Positions 45,178 to 55,800 of a stretch of 64,000 nt of DNA are shown one piece after another (position 1 is the first letter of the stretch; every line of letters starts with the position of its first letter). The DNA lies in the NCBI GenBank assembly GCA_020849615.1, contig JADLFW010000040.1, positions 143,220-207,219 of the forward strand, read 5' to 3'. Both the position numbers and the translations under genes were made by a program. Source of the stretch: Phycisphaerales bacterium. Lineage in GTDB: Bacteria; Planctomycetota; Phycisphaerae; Phycisphaerales; UBA1924. The notes beneath the pieces were generated by a model that was not told where the DNA came from, did not search any database, and saw nothing but the letters and a program-made list of their open reading frames with translations.

Positions 45178-47331
45178 TCAGCGTCCGAAGAGCGTGGCGA
45201 CATCGTTGAAGGTCACGATCAGGAAGACCGAGCCGATGAGCACGAGCCCGGCGATGGTGGCCGCGTTCTGCACGGGGATCGGGACGGGCTTGCCGCGGAT
45301 CTGCTCGAGCACCAGGAAGATGAACTGCCCGCCATCGACGATCGGCAGCGGCAGGAAGTTGATGACCGCGAGGTTCACGCTGATGAGGGCCATGAAGAAG
45401 AGCAGCCACACGAGGCCGCGGTCGGCGAGGATCGTGCCCAGGTGGGCGATCCCGACCGGACCCTTGAGATGCTCGACCTTCACCGTGCCCTCGAAGAGCC
45501 GGGCGAAGGTCGCGTAGGTCGTCATCATCACGCGGTGGGTCTCTTCGAGGCCCAGGCGGATCGCATCGACCGGGTTCTCGCCGCGGAGCGTGACCTGGAC
45601 CGGATCGAACGGGCCCGCGCCGACGGGGCTTTCCCACCCGAGGGCGTACAGCGACTTCACGGCGTCGGAGGAGAGCGTCCAGGCCAGTTCGGCGACGGGC
45701 CCGGCGGCCGGCGCGCCGGCGGTGGGAAGCTCGGCCGTCAGCTTTACTTCCGCGGAGGTGCCGGTCCTGAAGGCGTCGGCGGTCGAAGACAGGAGGGCAG
45801 CGCGGATCTGGCTGAAGTCGGCGACCGGCTTGTCATCGATTGCGGTGATGCGCAGCCCGGGCCGGCGGATGACGGTGGAAGCCGGGAGCGGCCCGTTCTC
45901 CGCGCCATCCTTGTTCAACGTGTCGGAGGGCGGCGGGGTGACCCACGTGCCGACATCGGAGGTATCGGCCGCCATGAAGCCGATGGTGCCCTTGTGGCCG
46001 ACGCGGACCTTGAGGGGGACTTCCGTGAGCGAGCCGCCGGGCCCGGCGCGGAGCACGACGATGTCGATCGTGCGTCCCTTGCTGGCCCGGAACTCGCCGA
46101 TGCCGGCGGGCATGCTGGGAAACTCGAGGGTACCGATGCGGGCGAAGATGTCGCCCTCGCGCAGGCCTTTTTCCTCAGCGGCGGGCGTGGTGGCGGCGAC
46201 CTTGAGGACGGGCGTGAGGCCCAGCAGGTGCTCGAAGCCGGCGCGGGAGCCATCGGGCATGCGGAAGAGCGCGGTCTGCGACTGGGCCCGGGGCTCGAGG
46301 GTGACGGCGGCCTTGCGGCCATCGGGCGCGGCGAAGTCGAGTTGGACCGGGGCACCGCCGGAGGTGCGCATCGCGGTCTCGAGGTCGTGGCCATCGCGGA
46401 TCTCGGTGTCGGCGCCGGCCCGGATGAGCTTCATGCCGGGCTCGACGCCCTTGAGGCCCAGCCGGTCGAGGATGCCGATGATCTCATCGCGCTCCGCGGG
46501 CGTGCGGGCCTCGGGGATGGTGGCGGAGCGGGCGGGCTCGATGCCCAGTTCGAGCAGGCCCGTCAGGCGGCCCTTCTCGGGGGTGATGCGGAAGTCCAGC
46601 GGGCCCGCGCTCCCGTCGCGCGCCACGGTCAGCTTGATCGGTTCGCCGCGGCGGGCCATGGCGGTGGCGAGAATGAGGTCGCTGAAGGAGTTGGGCTCGC
46701 GGCCGTTGATGCTGGTGATGCGGTCGCCGGAGTGCAGGCCCGGCTCGGTGATGCCCAGCTCGGAGGCGTTGACGGCGACGGCGGTGGCGGCTGGGGAGCC
46801 GGGCTGGACCGCGCCGACCTGGGCGGGCTCGACTTTCAGCCCGATCATGAAGACGGCGATGAAGAGCAGGGCGGCGAGAATGACGTTCATCACGACGCCG
46901 GCGGAGATGACGATCATGCGCTTCCAGGGCTTGCAGCTCTGGTAGCTGTCGGACTCGGTGCTGACGGCGCCGGGATCCATGTCATCCTGGCCCAGCATCT
47001 TGACGTAGCCGCCGAAGGGGAGGAAGTTGAGGCGGTACTCGGTGGGGCTGAAGGCGTTGATGTCGGGCCCCCGAGCTTGGTCGATGCCTTCGCGGTGCCG
47101 CGCGATGCGTTCGATGTACTCGCGCTCGCTGGAGCCGCGCCGCCAGCCCAGGCCCTTGCGGTAGGAAGCGATGGCCGGGCCGAATCCGATGGCGAAGGCC
47201 AGCACGCGGATGCCGGCCCACCGGGCCGCGACGAAGTGGCCCAGCTCGTGAATGAGGATGATGAGCCCGAAGCCCAGGATGACCAGGAGCAGGTCGAGCA
47301 TCGTGCCGAGGAGCCCCGTCAGGTTCTGCAT
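45178..47331 (-). CDS. rseP: RseP/site-2-type intramembrane metalloprotease with enlarged PDZ region
   Basis: This 717-residue protein has the zinc-binding HELGHFVAARWAGIRV motif near residue 27, a second membrane segment (MIVISAGVVMNVILAALLFIAVFMIG) and the C-terminal LNFLPLPIVDGGQF, which holds the third zinc ligand region. Between them lies an external part (about 170-600) with several PDZ-like units, for example SGDRITSINGREPNSF and LREGDIFARIG. Family members are usually about 350-450 residues, so the region is nearly doubled. RseP-type enzymes cut membrane-bound anti-sigma factors or leftover signal peptides. The start ATG 47331 places the HELGH helix near the N-terminus as expected. 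Confidence 0.92.
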   Translation of the reverse strand: MQNLTGLLGTMLDLLLVILGFGLIILIHELGHFVAARWAGIRVLAFAIGFGPAIASYRKGLGWRRGSSEREYIERIARHREGIDQARGPDINAFSPTEYRLNFLPFGGYVKMLGQDDMDPGAVSTESDSYQSCKPWKRMIVISAGVVMNVILAALLFIAVFMIGLKVEPAQVGAVQPGSPAATAVAVNASELGITEPGLHSGDRITSINGREPNSFSDLILATAMARRGEPIKLTVARDGSAGPLDFRITPEKGRLTGLLELGIEPARSATIPEARTPAERDEIIGILDRLGLKGVEPGMKLIRAGADTEIRDGHDLETAMRTSGGAPVQLDFAAPDGRKAAVTLEPRAQSQTALFRMPDGSRAGFEHLLGLTPVLKVAATTPAAEEKGLREGDIFARIGTLEFPSMPAGIGEFRASKGRTIDIVVLRAGPGGSLTEVPLKVRVGHKGTIGFMAADTSDVGTWVTPPPSDTLNKDGAENGPLPASTVIRRPGLRITAIDDKPVADFSQIRAALLSSTADAFRTGTSAEVKLTAELPTAGAPAAGPVAELAWTLSSDAVKSLYALGWESPVGAGPFDPVQVTLRGENPVDAIRLGLEETHRVMMTTYATFARLFEGTVKVEHLKGPVGIAHLGTILADRGLVWLLFFMALISVNLAVINFLPLPIVDGGQFIFLVLEQIRGKPVPIPVQNAATIAGLVLIGSVFLIVTFNDVATLFGR

Positions 47332-47390
47332 GCGAAATCGTATGTCGGCCGGATCGCCGGGCCGCTGGACCGCGGCCGGGCCCGGAGCGG

Positions 47391-47425
47391 AAAAACAACG
47401 GCCCGGACGCTGGCCCGGGCCGTTG
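47391..47425 (-). terminator. Terminator after the secreted redoxin gene
   Basis: An 11-bp perfect stem (CAACGGCCCGG / CCGGGCCGTTG) is followed on the minus strand by TTTTTCC, just beyond the stop of the redoxin gene. It should stop transcription before rseP. Confidence 0.85.
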
Positions 47426-47482
47426 AATCGAACTGCCGCTGCGAAGCGTGGCCCGCGCGGGGGCACGGGCTCGCCGCCTCGA

Positions 47483-48190
47483 TCAATACTTCACGGCGCA
47501 GCCGTAGGGCCTGGTTTCCTTGGTGGTCACCGGCTTGCCCGCGAGGAGCTCATCGAGCGCCTTGGCGACGTAGTTGGTCTTGCCGGGGGTCTTGGCGCTG
47601 CTGTCATCATCGATGGCGCCCCAGTAGGCGACCTTGCCGTCGGTGCCGATCACGACCATGAGGGGCGTGTTCTTGGCGCCGTAGGCCTTGCCGGTAGTGC
47701 CGGACTCATCGAGGAGGATGGGGTACTCGAGGCCCCAGTCCTTCTTGGCCTTGGCGTTGATCTCGACGCCCGAGCCGTCCTGGCCCGCCGCGCCGCTGTT
47801 GATGCCGTAGAACACCACGCCCTTGGCGCTGTAGGTCTTGACCAGGTCGGTGATGGTCTTGTTGACCTGGTGCTGCTTCACCACGAAGGGGCAGGTGGGG
47901 TTGAACCACTCGAGCACGACGATCTTGCCGGCGTGCGAATCGAGGGAGTAGGTCTTGCCCTCCGTGTCGGTCAGCGTGAAGGTGGGAGCCGCTTCGCCTA
48001 CCTTGACGGCCTTGGCGTGGGCCTTGCCTTCCTGCTTCTCCTTCTTCTGCTCCTTCTCGACGTGCTTGACGTTGTCCTTGCCGGGCTGACCCGCGTTCTG
48101 AGCGAAGGCCGGAGCCCCGGCCAGCGCCACGGCGAACGCGCCCGCGGCGATCGCGGCGAACAGCTTGCTGGGTTTCTGCATCTGATTCAT
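47483..48190 (-). CDS. Secreted thioredoxin-fold (AhpC/TSA family) protein
   Basis: This 235-residue protein has a signal peptide (to about residue 30, ending APAFAQ), a Lys/Glu-rich linker and a redoxin domain: VGEAAPTFTLTDTEGKTYSL, then VVLEWFNPTCPFVVKQH with the likely active Cys near residue 98. The C-terminal ETRPYGCAVKY adds a second Cys typical of this subfamily. It has no CxxC pair, so peroxiredoxin-like chemistry or a single-Cys mechanism is expected. The start ATG 48190 is clear. It lies downstream of the DsbD-N-like gene on the same strand. Confidence 0.9.
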   Translation of the reverse strand: MNQMQKPSKLFAAIAAGAFAVALAGAPAFAQNAGQPGKDNVKHVEKEQKKEKQEGKAHAKAVKVGEAAPTFTLTDTEGKTYSLDSHAGKIVVLEWFNPTCPFVVKQHQVNKTITDLVKTYSAKGVVFYGINSGAAGQDGSGVEINAKAKKDWGLEYPILLDESGTTGKAYGAKNTPLMVVIGTDGKVAYWGAIDDDSSAKTPGKTNYVAKALDELLAGKPVTTKETRPYGCAVKY

Positions 48191-48279
48191 CGTTCCAATC
48201 TCCTGTCCTGTCGCCAGGACTGCACACGCGGCCGGGCCCCGTCCGGTTACACGCCGGGCCGGCGCTCCGACCGCCTCGT

Positions 48280-49164
48280 CTATTCCTGCTTGTTCCTGCC
48301 GGCGCCCGGGGCGGCCGGCGGGTTGAGCTCAACCTGGTAGTACTGGGCCGGGCCGTCGGCGTCGGGCCAGACCGCCAGCACGCCCTGGGCGCGGGCAGGG
48401 GCCGGGCCCTCGAAGCGCAGTTCCAGCCGGCCGGTTGTGGATGCCCCGGTCCGGACAAGATCGGCGACCCGCGCAGAAGCCGGGCCGGGGTAGAACTCGA
48501 TCCGCTGCCCCGGATGCCCCGTCAGGATGAGCGTCGAGCCCTGCCAGTCAGCAGCGGCGACCGAGCGGTCCTTCGGCATCGGCCGCGGCAGCAGGGCGCG
48601 GGTGCGATCGATCAGCATGGATTCGGCGGTCCTGGCTTGATCGGCGCCGGTCGCGCCCACGGGAAGCCTGACCTTGACGGAGGACTCCTCCGGCAGGCAG
48701 ACGTTCTTGCAAACCAGCCAGCTCAGGTCCATTTCCAGGGTGATCTCGGTGCCGGCAGCCGCCGACCGCGGGACCCGCACGGGCACGATGAGCGTGACCT
48801 GGTCCTCGTAGATGTGATCCAGAATGTCACCCTTGCCGACGTGCCGCATTGGGGCGGGCCACAGGATGGGCTGTGGCTCGAATCCCTCCGGGAACCGGGC
48901 CTCGTACATCACCGGCAGTCCGGTGTCGTTCTGCCCATCCCAGTAGATGTGCCAACCGGGCTGGATCGTCAGGTGAATGCCGATCTCGGCGATTTCTCCC
49001 GGAACCAGGGGGGTCTTGGCGGTGACCAGGCGCGCCACAACGCGGCGCTCTGCGGGCTGTTGGACACCGGCCGTAGTAAGCGTGCGGTTACTTGCGCCGT
49101 AAGCGGCGATCGAAAGGGCAGTTAGGGCGATCAGGACCGTGGCCTTGGACCAGGTGCTGTGCAT
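48280..49164 (-). CDS. Secreted DsbD N-terminal-domain-like protein
   Basis: This 294-residue protein begins with a signal segment (ATVLIALTALSIAAYGAS), followed by an immunoglobulin-like region: PGEIAEIGIHLTIQPGWHIYWDGQNDTGLP and PQPILWPAPMRHVGKGDILDHIYED. The block DLSWLVCKNVCLPEES near residue 151 has a Cx3C pair at the position of the redox cysteines of the DsbD alpha domain. The membrane domain of DsbD is absent, so it must receive electrons from another protein. ATG 49164 is chosen because a longer frame would overlap the divergent rhodanese gene. Confidence 0.85.
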   Translation of the reverse strand: MHSTWSKATVLIALTALSIAAYGASNRTLTTAGVQQPAERRVVARLVTAKTPLVPGEIAEIGIHLTIQPGWHIYWDGQNDTGLPVMYEARFPEGFEPQPILWPAPMRHVGKGDILDHIYEDQVTLIVPVRVPRSAAAGTEITLEMDLSWLVCKNVCLPEESSVKVRLPVGATGADQARTAESMLIDRTRALLPRPMPKDRSVAAADWQGSTLILTGHPGQRIEFYPGPASARVADLVRTGASTTGRLELRFEGPAPARAQGVLAVWPDADGPAQYYQVELNPPAAPGAGRNKQE

Positions 49165-49230
49165 GAGTTTCAGGAGTTCCTCGACCCTGGATGGGCCGTG
49201 CGCGTCGTTCCTTCGGCGTATTCTGACGCC

Positions 49231-49779
49231 ATGCACGACCTTTTTGTTCCGGCCCGCCGGGGGATCCGCACCGCTTTCCTGCTCCTGGCGGCCCTAGCTC
49301 TCCCCGGGTGTGACCCCAACATTACTGATAAGGACATCATCTACCTGCCCTTTTCGAAGATCCAGGAGCTTCACGCCAAGTCGCAGGGGTCCAGCCCGAA
49401 GGCGGCGCTGTTCGTCGATCCCCGGGCCCCGCAGGACTTTGAGGCGGGCCATATCCGGGGAGCGCGGAACCTCTCGCTGCGGCAGGTGAACCCCAAGCGG
49501 GACCGGGATCCGGAGCTCGAGGAATATGACATTCTGATCGTCTACGGCGACAACCCGGGCAGCGCGCCGGCGAAGGCGATGGTGAAGCGGCTGCTGCTGC
49601 TGGGCTACGACGATGTGAAGTGGTTCCCGGGCGGCATGGAGGAATGGCGCGACAACAACCTTCCGATCGATCCGCCGCAGCCGCCCAGGCCCGCGCCTCA
49701 GCCCGCGCCGCCGGCGGCGCAGGCTCCCGAAGCAGCGCCGCCGCAGCCCACGCAGCCGTTGAAGCCCAAGCCCGAGTAG
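49231..49779 (+). CDS. Rhodanese-fold lipoprotein lacking the active-site cysteine
   Basis: This 182-residue protein starts at ATG 49231. LLLAALALPGCDPN gives a good lipobox (LPGC), so it is probably lipid-anchored. The rhodanese fold is seen in AALFVDPRAPQDFEAGHIRGARNLSL, then YDILIVYGDNPGSAPAKAMVKRL, LGYDDVKWFPGGMEEWRDNNLPI. The active loop, which normally begins with Cys after a VVYC strand, reads GDNPGSAP here, so sulfur transfer is unlikely. A Pro/Ala-rich tail of about 50 residues follows. It is divergent from the DsbD-like gene. Confidence 0.85.
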   Translation: MHDLFVPARRGIRTAFLLLAALALPGCDPNITDKDIIYLPFSKIQELHAKSQGSSPKAALFVDPRAPQDFEAGHIRGARNLSLRQVNPKRDRDPELEEYDILIVYGDNPGSAPAKAMVKRLLLLGYDDVKWFPGGMEEWRDNNLPIDPPQPPRPAPQPAPPAAQAPEAAPPQPTQPLKPKPE

Positions 49780-49815
49780 GGCCCGCGCAGCCGGCGGTGC
49801 AAGGCCTGAGGCTCA

Positions 49816-49845
49816 AAGAAAAACCCGCGGCGGACCGCCGCGGGC
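49816..49845 (-). terminator. Terminator of the giant surface-protein gene
   Basis: A 9-bp stem (CCCGCGGCG / CGCCGCGGG, loop of 3) is followed on the minus strand by TTTTTCTTT, 26 bases past the stop of the 2,326-codon gene. Confidence 0.85.
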
Positions 49846-49871
49846 TTCGTGTGTGCGGTGGGCGGGCCCGA

Positions 49872-52800
49872 TCAGCTGATGGTGGAGAGCAGGTTGGTGA
49901 GGCCCAGCGGTGCGCCGTTGGTGGTCCAGCCGCCGCCGAGGAACAGGTCGTAGTGGGTGAGGGTGGTGACGATGGGCGTCGCCGCCGAGACGCTGATCGA
50001 GAAGAACGCCAGGGCGCCCGGGTCGATGAGCTCGGGCAGCTCGTGCAGGCGGACCTCCGAGAAGCCGCGCGGGCCGACTGTCCGGGTGACATCGATGAAG
50101 TTGCTGTCGGTGAAGAGGAGCCGGATCGTGACGTTGGCGGTGACCGAGGCGGGGTTGAAGATGTTGAGGGTCTCGAAGTAGAGCTGGCCCGCCAGCGCCG
50201 GGTTGATGAAGGCATCGCCGAAGAAGTAGCTGGTGCCGGCCGAGGAGGGGATGAGCGTGCCGTTGGCGTCGCCCAGCTGAGTCTCGGTGACGGCGGAGAC
50301 GATCGGCACGTTGGAGTTGAAGCGGATGCCCGCGGGCTGGTTGGCGACTAGGCCCAGGTCGATCCCGGAGAGGATGACCGTGGAACGGGGCGGGATGTCG
50401 ACGCTGCGGTTGAGGTCGGGCAGAGCGGCCCGGGTGTAGACGCCGGTGAGGTTGACGGTCGCCGGGGCGGCGCCGGGGTTGAACAGGGCGATCTCCGAGC
50501 TGACCTGGTCGCTCCGGGTGATGCTGGGGATGGCGCCGCGGGTGGCCCCGCCGTCGGGGTCGCCGAGGTAGCCCCAGCCCGAGGAGCCCAGCGTGGTGTC
50601 GTAGTGGCTGACGGAGGCGACGATGCCGATGAAGCGGGACTGGTCGGCGGCCGAGGAGGCCTTCGAGGTGACCACGACGGCGGAGATGCCGACGGGGATC
50701 TCGGCGGTGTCGTTGACGTTGACGCCCGAGCGGCGCAGGGCGCCGACGGTCTGCGAGAGCACGATCGGCGCGCCGCCGCCCTGCGGGTAGACGGTGTAGG
50801 TCACATCCACATCGAAGGTGTTGGGGTTGTAGAAGAGCATGAAGTCGAGCACGGAGCCGGGGAGGCGCTCGATGCGCGGGAAGGCCCAGTCGGTGGCGCT
50901 CTTGCCGCTGAAGGCGTCGCCGAGGCTGGCGTCAAAGTCGTAGTGGGCGAAGGTCGCGCTCAGCGGCCCGTCGGACTCGATGACCAGGGCGTAGGGCACG
51001 CCCGTGCGGACGCCGGCGGCGGCGCCCTCGATGCCGTTGCTGACGGTGACGCCGCCGCGGGCGCCGCCCTCGATGCTGCCCGAGGAGACGAGGGTCTCGA
51101 GATCGCCGGTCTCGTAGCGCAGGTAGACCGAGTAGTTCACCGGGCGGTCGTTGGGGTTGGCGATCGACACGAACTCGCGGATGGTGCTGCTGGCGTAGCC
51201 CTCGGGGTAGTAGAGGTAGTTGGTGACGGGTGTGGCGTCGATGCAGATCGTGTAGGCGCCGGTGGTGCCCGCCAGGCCCGACACGATGATCCAGTACTCC
51301 TTGGGCGCCGTGGTGTTCGCGAACTCGACATCCGCCGTGGCGCCCGGGATGCCCGCCGTGTCGGAGGCGACGACCGCGGACTCATCGGCCGCGTCCAGGA
51401 TCGTGATGCCGGCGTCGTTCACCGAGCCGGAGGGGGTCAGGACCTGGATGTAGATCTTGCCGGCGGCCCGGGCCGTGAACTTGAACACATCGCGGTCGCC
51501 CGCGATGTCGATGGCGTCGGAGACCTTGCCGTCGCCCGTGCGCTGGTCGAGATCCACCAGGACCGCCTGCGAGAAGTCGATGGCGCCGGGGTCGCCGCCG
51601 CCGCCACCGCCGCCGCCGCCGCTCGACGCCGGGCCCGTGATGTTGAAGAGGTACTCGCCGGTGACGGTCGCGCCGGGGACGCCGGGCACCGCGCCGATCA
51701 GGACGTAGAACCGGGTGCCGGGGGCGGCGCCCGGGATCGTGACGGAGATGATCTGCTCGGCCGTGGTGGCCGCCAGCGTGACGACCTGCGTGAAGGTGGA
51801 GTCGTACACCGTGATCGTCGGGGCGATGACCCCGACGGGGGTGTTGTAGGGCGTGACCGTCAGCGATAGGCTGCCGGCCGTGGCGGCCGCGACCGTGGTG
51901 AACGTGAAGAGGTCGGTGTCGCCGGTGGGGTTGATCGTCGGGTTGGAGGCGTCGCCCGGCGTGGTCGTGCCCACGTGCCCGTCACCGTCGGAGCCCAGCG
52001 TGACCGGCGCCGCCAGGTCCCACTCGGTGGCGTTGGGGTAGTCGTCGATCGCCGGGGCGGTGACGTTGACGTTGTACGCGCCGATGGTGCCGGCCGTGCC
52101 CTCGACGAGCACGTAATACGACACGCCGCGGCGGACCGTGAAGAGCGCCTGCGCGGGCAGGAAGAACCCGCCCACCGAGGAGCCCGTGCCGGTTGCGATC
52201 TGCGTGGGCGGGCTGCCCGCCTCGAACACCGTCACCTTGGGCACGAGTGTGCCGCCGATGGGACGGGAGACGATGACGCTGGCGTCGCCGCTGGCCGGCG
52301 CGGTGAAGACGAAGAGGTCGGTGTCGTTGTTGGTCGCCAGGGCGTCGAAGTCGGTCTCGATGACGCCCGTCGCGGCGCCCAGGCCCGTCGCGGTGTCCAT
52401 CGGGATCGTGTCGGCGATGTCGAACTGCCCCGCGTCGGGGTGGTCGTCGGTGGGCGTGAACTCGGCCGTCACGGTGTAGTCGCCGTAGTCGGCGTCGGTG
52501 GTGGCGCCGCGGACGACGATGTAGTACTGGTTGTAGACCAGCCCGGTGAGGGCCGACTGCCGGCCCGGCGTCACGGAGAAGGTCGTGCGGGAATCGGGCG
52601 CGATGCCGGGCCCGTCGTTGTTGAAGGTGATCCGGTGCAGGATCGGGTTGGCGATCTTGGGCGTGGTGGCGGTGGGTGTGAGCGTCGGGTCGATCTGGAT
52701 CTCGTAGACCTCGACGATGGGGTCGAAGGTGGTGGAGGTGCTGTCGATCGTCAGCGTCACGGTGCGGTAGCCGGTGCCGGTGAAGCTGAAGACATCGGTG

Positions 52801-55800
52801 TCGCCCGGGACTTCGACCGAGCCCGCGGCGCTGGAGACGCCGATGAAGTCGAGCGGGGCCAGGGGCGTGGCGACCGAGAACTGGCCGAAGTCGGCGTGGT
52901 CATCATCGAAGCCCAGCCCGGAGAGGTCGACCGTGTAGGCGCCCGTGGTGGCGGCGCTGGAGGCGACCTGAACGAAGAATCGCTCGCCCGGCAGGGCGGT
53001 GATCGTCAGGTCGGCGATGCCGTTGCTCAGGGCGGTCTTGCGGGAGATGAGGCCGCCGGCCGCGTCGAAGACGGTGATCTCGCCGATCAGCGTGGAGGTG
53101 CCGCGGCGTTCGAGGTGGATGTCGACCGGGCCGCGGGCGGGGGAAATGAAGCTGAAGAGGTCGGCATCGGCCGCGGTCTCGATGGTGCCGGTGACGGTGC
53201 CGGTGCCGTTGGTCGGGCTGCCGGGGACTTCATCGATCGGGATGACGGTCGAGGTGGCGAGGTTGTTGGAGTGGTCATCGCTCGTCAGGGTCGGGACGGT
53301 GTGGACGAGCAGCTCGTAGGAGCCGATGAGGTTGCGCCAGTTGACCGGGGTGATGTGGTCGGCCTGGTTGGCGATATAGGCATCGCGCTGCGAGCTCTCG
53401 ACGCGGATGTAGTACTTGTCACCCGACTGGATGGGGACGACCACGCGCGGATCGCGCTTGTGGAAGGTGCGGGCGGCGAACGTGCCGATCGTGATGGACT
53501 GCGACTCGCCGGAGATCGCCGCGTTGTTGTCGTTGGTGGCGACCAGGTTGAAGTCGTTGTCGTAAACGTAGACCTTGGAGTCCAGCAGGCTGTCGAAGTT
53601 GTGGGTGGCGGTGCGGGTGGTGATGGTCGGGGGCGGCGGCGGCGTCCCGGGCGCTTCGCCGTTGCCGATGATCTCCTGCATGTCGTTGGTGAGGTCGGTG
53701 GTGTTGATGCGGATCTCGGCGGTGCCGCTCTTGGGCGCGGTGAACGTGTAGAGGTCCGTGTCGTCGCCCGCCTCGATGCCGGGGAGGGTGTACTGCTGGA
53801 AGACGAAGACTCCGCGGGCGGTGGCGGCCACCAGGTCCGGGAGCGCATCGGCGCTGGCGCCGTTGGTCTCAAAGACGCGCTCGAACGCGCCGCCGGTGTT
53901 GAAGAAGGGGTCGATCCCGGTGCTGTGGTCACCGTCCCCGTTGGAGTTCAAGCTGATGCGGTGGGCGTTCGAGAACCCCGAGGCCACGCCGCCCGTGAAA
54001 TCGGGGAGTTCCTTGATGCGCGACACGCGGTTGGTCGCGGACTGGCCGTCGAAGTACGCGGCGCCCGCGCCGGCGCCCACGATGCTCGTCTTGAGCGGCA
54101 TGGCGTCGGTGATGACCTCGAGGTTGTAGCGGCCCGTGACGGCGCCGGAAACCTCGATGTAGTAGGGCTCGCCCGCCCACATCGGCACGCCGAACACCTC
54201 GCCGTTGTACTCAACGCCGTTGAGCATCGGGTCGATGTCGAGCGTCTGCGGGTAGCGGGCCGGGTCCACCATGCCCGCGGGCTCCTGCGGCACGCTGGGG
54301 TTGAAGATGAAGTCGTTGGTGGACTCGTCCGTCGGGTAGACCTGGATGCCGCGCGAGTCGAAGATGCGCACGCGGGTGTTGAGGAACGCCGTGCCCAGCG
54401 AAGCGCCGGGCGGGTTGTCCATCGGCTGGATCTGGACCTCGACCCGCGTGGACGGGCGGTAGGTGCCCAGGGTGCCGGGCCTCGGTGCCCAATCGTTTGG
54501 CGGTGGCGGGGGTGTGGGCAGGATGGCGCTGCCGTCCTTGCCGGCGTACCCGCCGTTCATGTTGATCTGAGGGACGAACACAAACAGGTCGGTGTCGCCG
54601 GTTCCCTCGATGCGGCCCGTGCCGGTGCCGATGACCACGCGGGGGTGATCGACCGACGCCGCGAACGTCCAGCGGCCCGTGAGCGGGTTATAGGCGTTGG
54701 GGGCGGACGTGACGGTCGCCTGCCGCGGGGGGTTCCACGCGATCGGCGTGGCGTTGGCGTAATCCAGGGCGCTGGCGTGATCGTCGATCGGCAGCGTCGG
54801 ATCGAGGGTCGCGTGGGATTCGATCGAGAGCGAGAAGGCCGCGCCGGCGATGTCCCGCAGCGTGTCGACGACGAGGTAGTAGGTGTCACCGCCCGTCAGC
54901 AGGGCGGTAATCTGGCTGTTGGTGCCGACGTAATCGTCGTTGAACGCGATGAGCTCGCCGTTCTTGTTGTACAGCGAGATCGCCATGTCGAAGTTCGGCG
55001 GCGGCGCGGCGAGGGCCGAGATGATCGTGGCGCCGGAGCCCTGGGCCACGAACTGGTAGGACTGGGCGTAGAAGCCCAGGAAGGCCTGATTGGGCGGCGG
55101 CGCCGTCACCGCGGGGATGAACGAGCCGCTTTGCACGGCGGTCCGGGAGACCGGGTCGATCGCGATGGCGGTCGGGGCCACGTCGACGGAGATGGCGAAC
55201 GGGCCCGTGCCCGCGGTCGAGGTGCGCTTGAAGTCGTCGCTGCGGACGCGGATGTAGTACGGCTCGGCGGAAGCGGAGTAGTTCCAGGTCGAGAACGCGT
55301 CGTTCAGGTAGCCCGACTCGCTGTCGCTGGCCACGAGGTTGCCGTTCTTGTCGAAGATATCGACGCGCGTGTCGACGCGCGAGGCGCCGATCGCCTGGGC
55401 GTTGACGAACGCCAGGCCCGCGAAGTTCGTGCTGACCGGTTCGGTCAGGCGGAAAATGAAGTCCTGCTCGAGTCGTGAGATGGAGAAGCGGCTGCCGGCC
55501 GGGCCCGAGGGCGTGCGGGCCTCGCCCGTCGCGTTGAGCGTCAGGGTGTTGGAAGTCGTGGTGATGCGGAGGTCGAACGCGCCGGTCGCCTGCAGGCCCG
55601 CGCCGATCGTCGAGTCCGAGCGCACGCGGACAAGGTAGGTCCTGCCGGCGGTTGAGAGGAACCCGGACCACGGGTCGTAGACCAGTCCGCTGGTGAGCAT
55701 GCCGCTGTCGGAAGCCTGCCGCAGCAGCTGGCCTGTCGCGGCGTCGAAGACCTCGAGCCGGGAGTCGAGCAGGCTGGTGCCCGCGTTGATCGAGTCGGCC

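Noticed and set aside
51592..51624. Polyglycine tract as a frameshift or assembly fault in the giant gene
   Set aside because: The frame continues on both sides with well-formed PPC-type domains, so it reads as a linker.
51975..55478. 1,167-codon rightward frame inside the giant surface protein gene
   Set aside because: Antisense shadow: Arg/Gly/Val/Asp-rich sequence without structure, while the opposite strand reads through well-formed PPC repeats.
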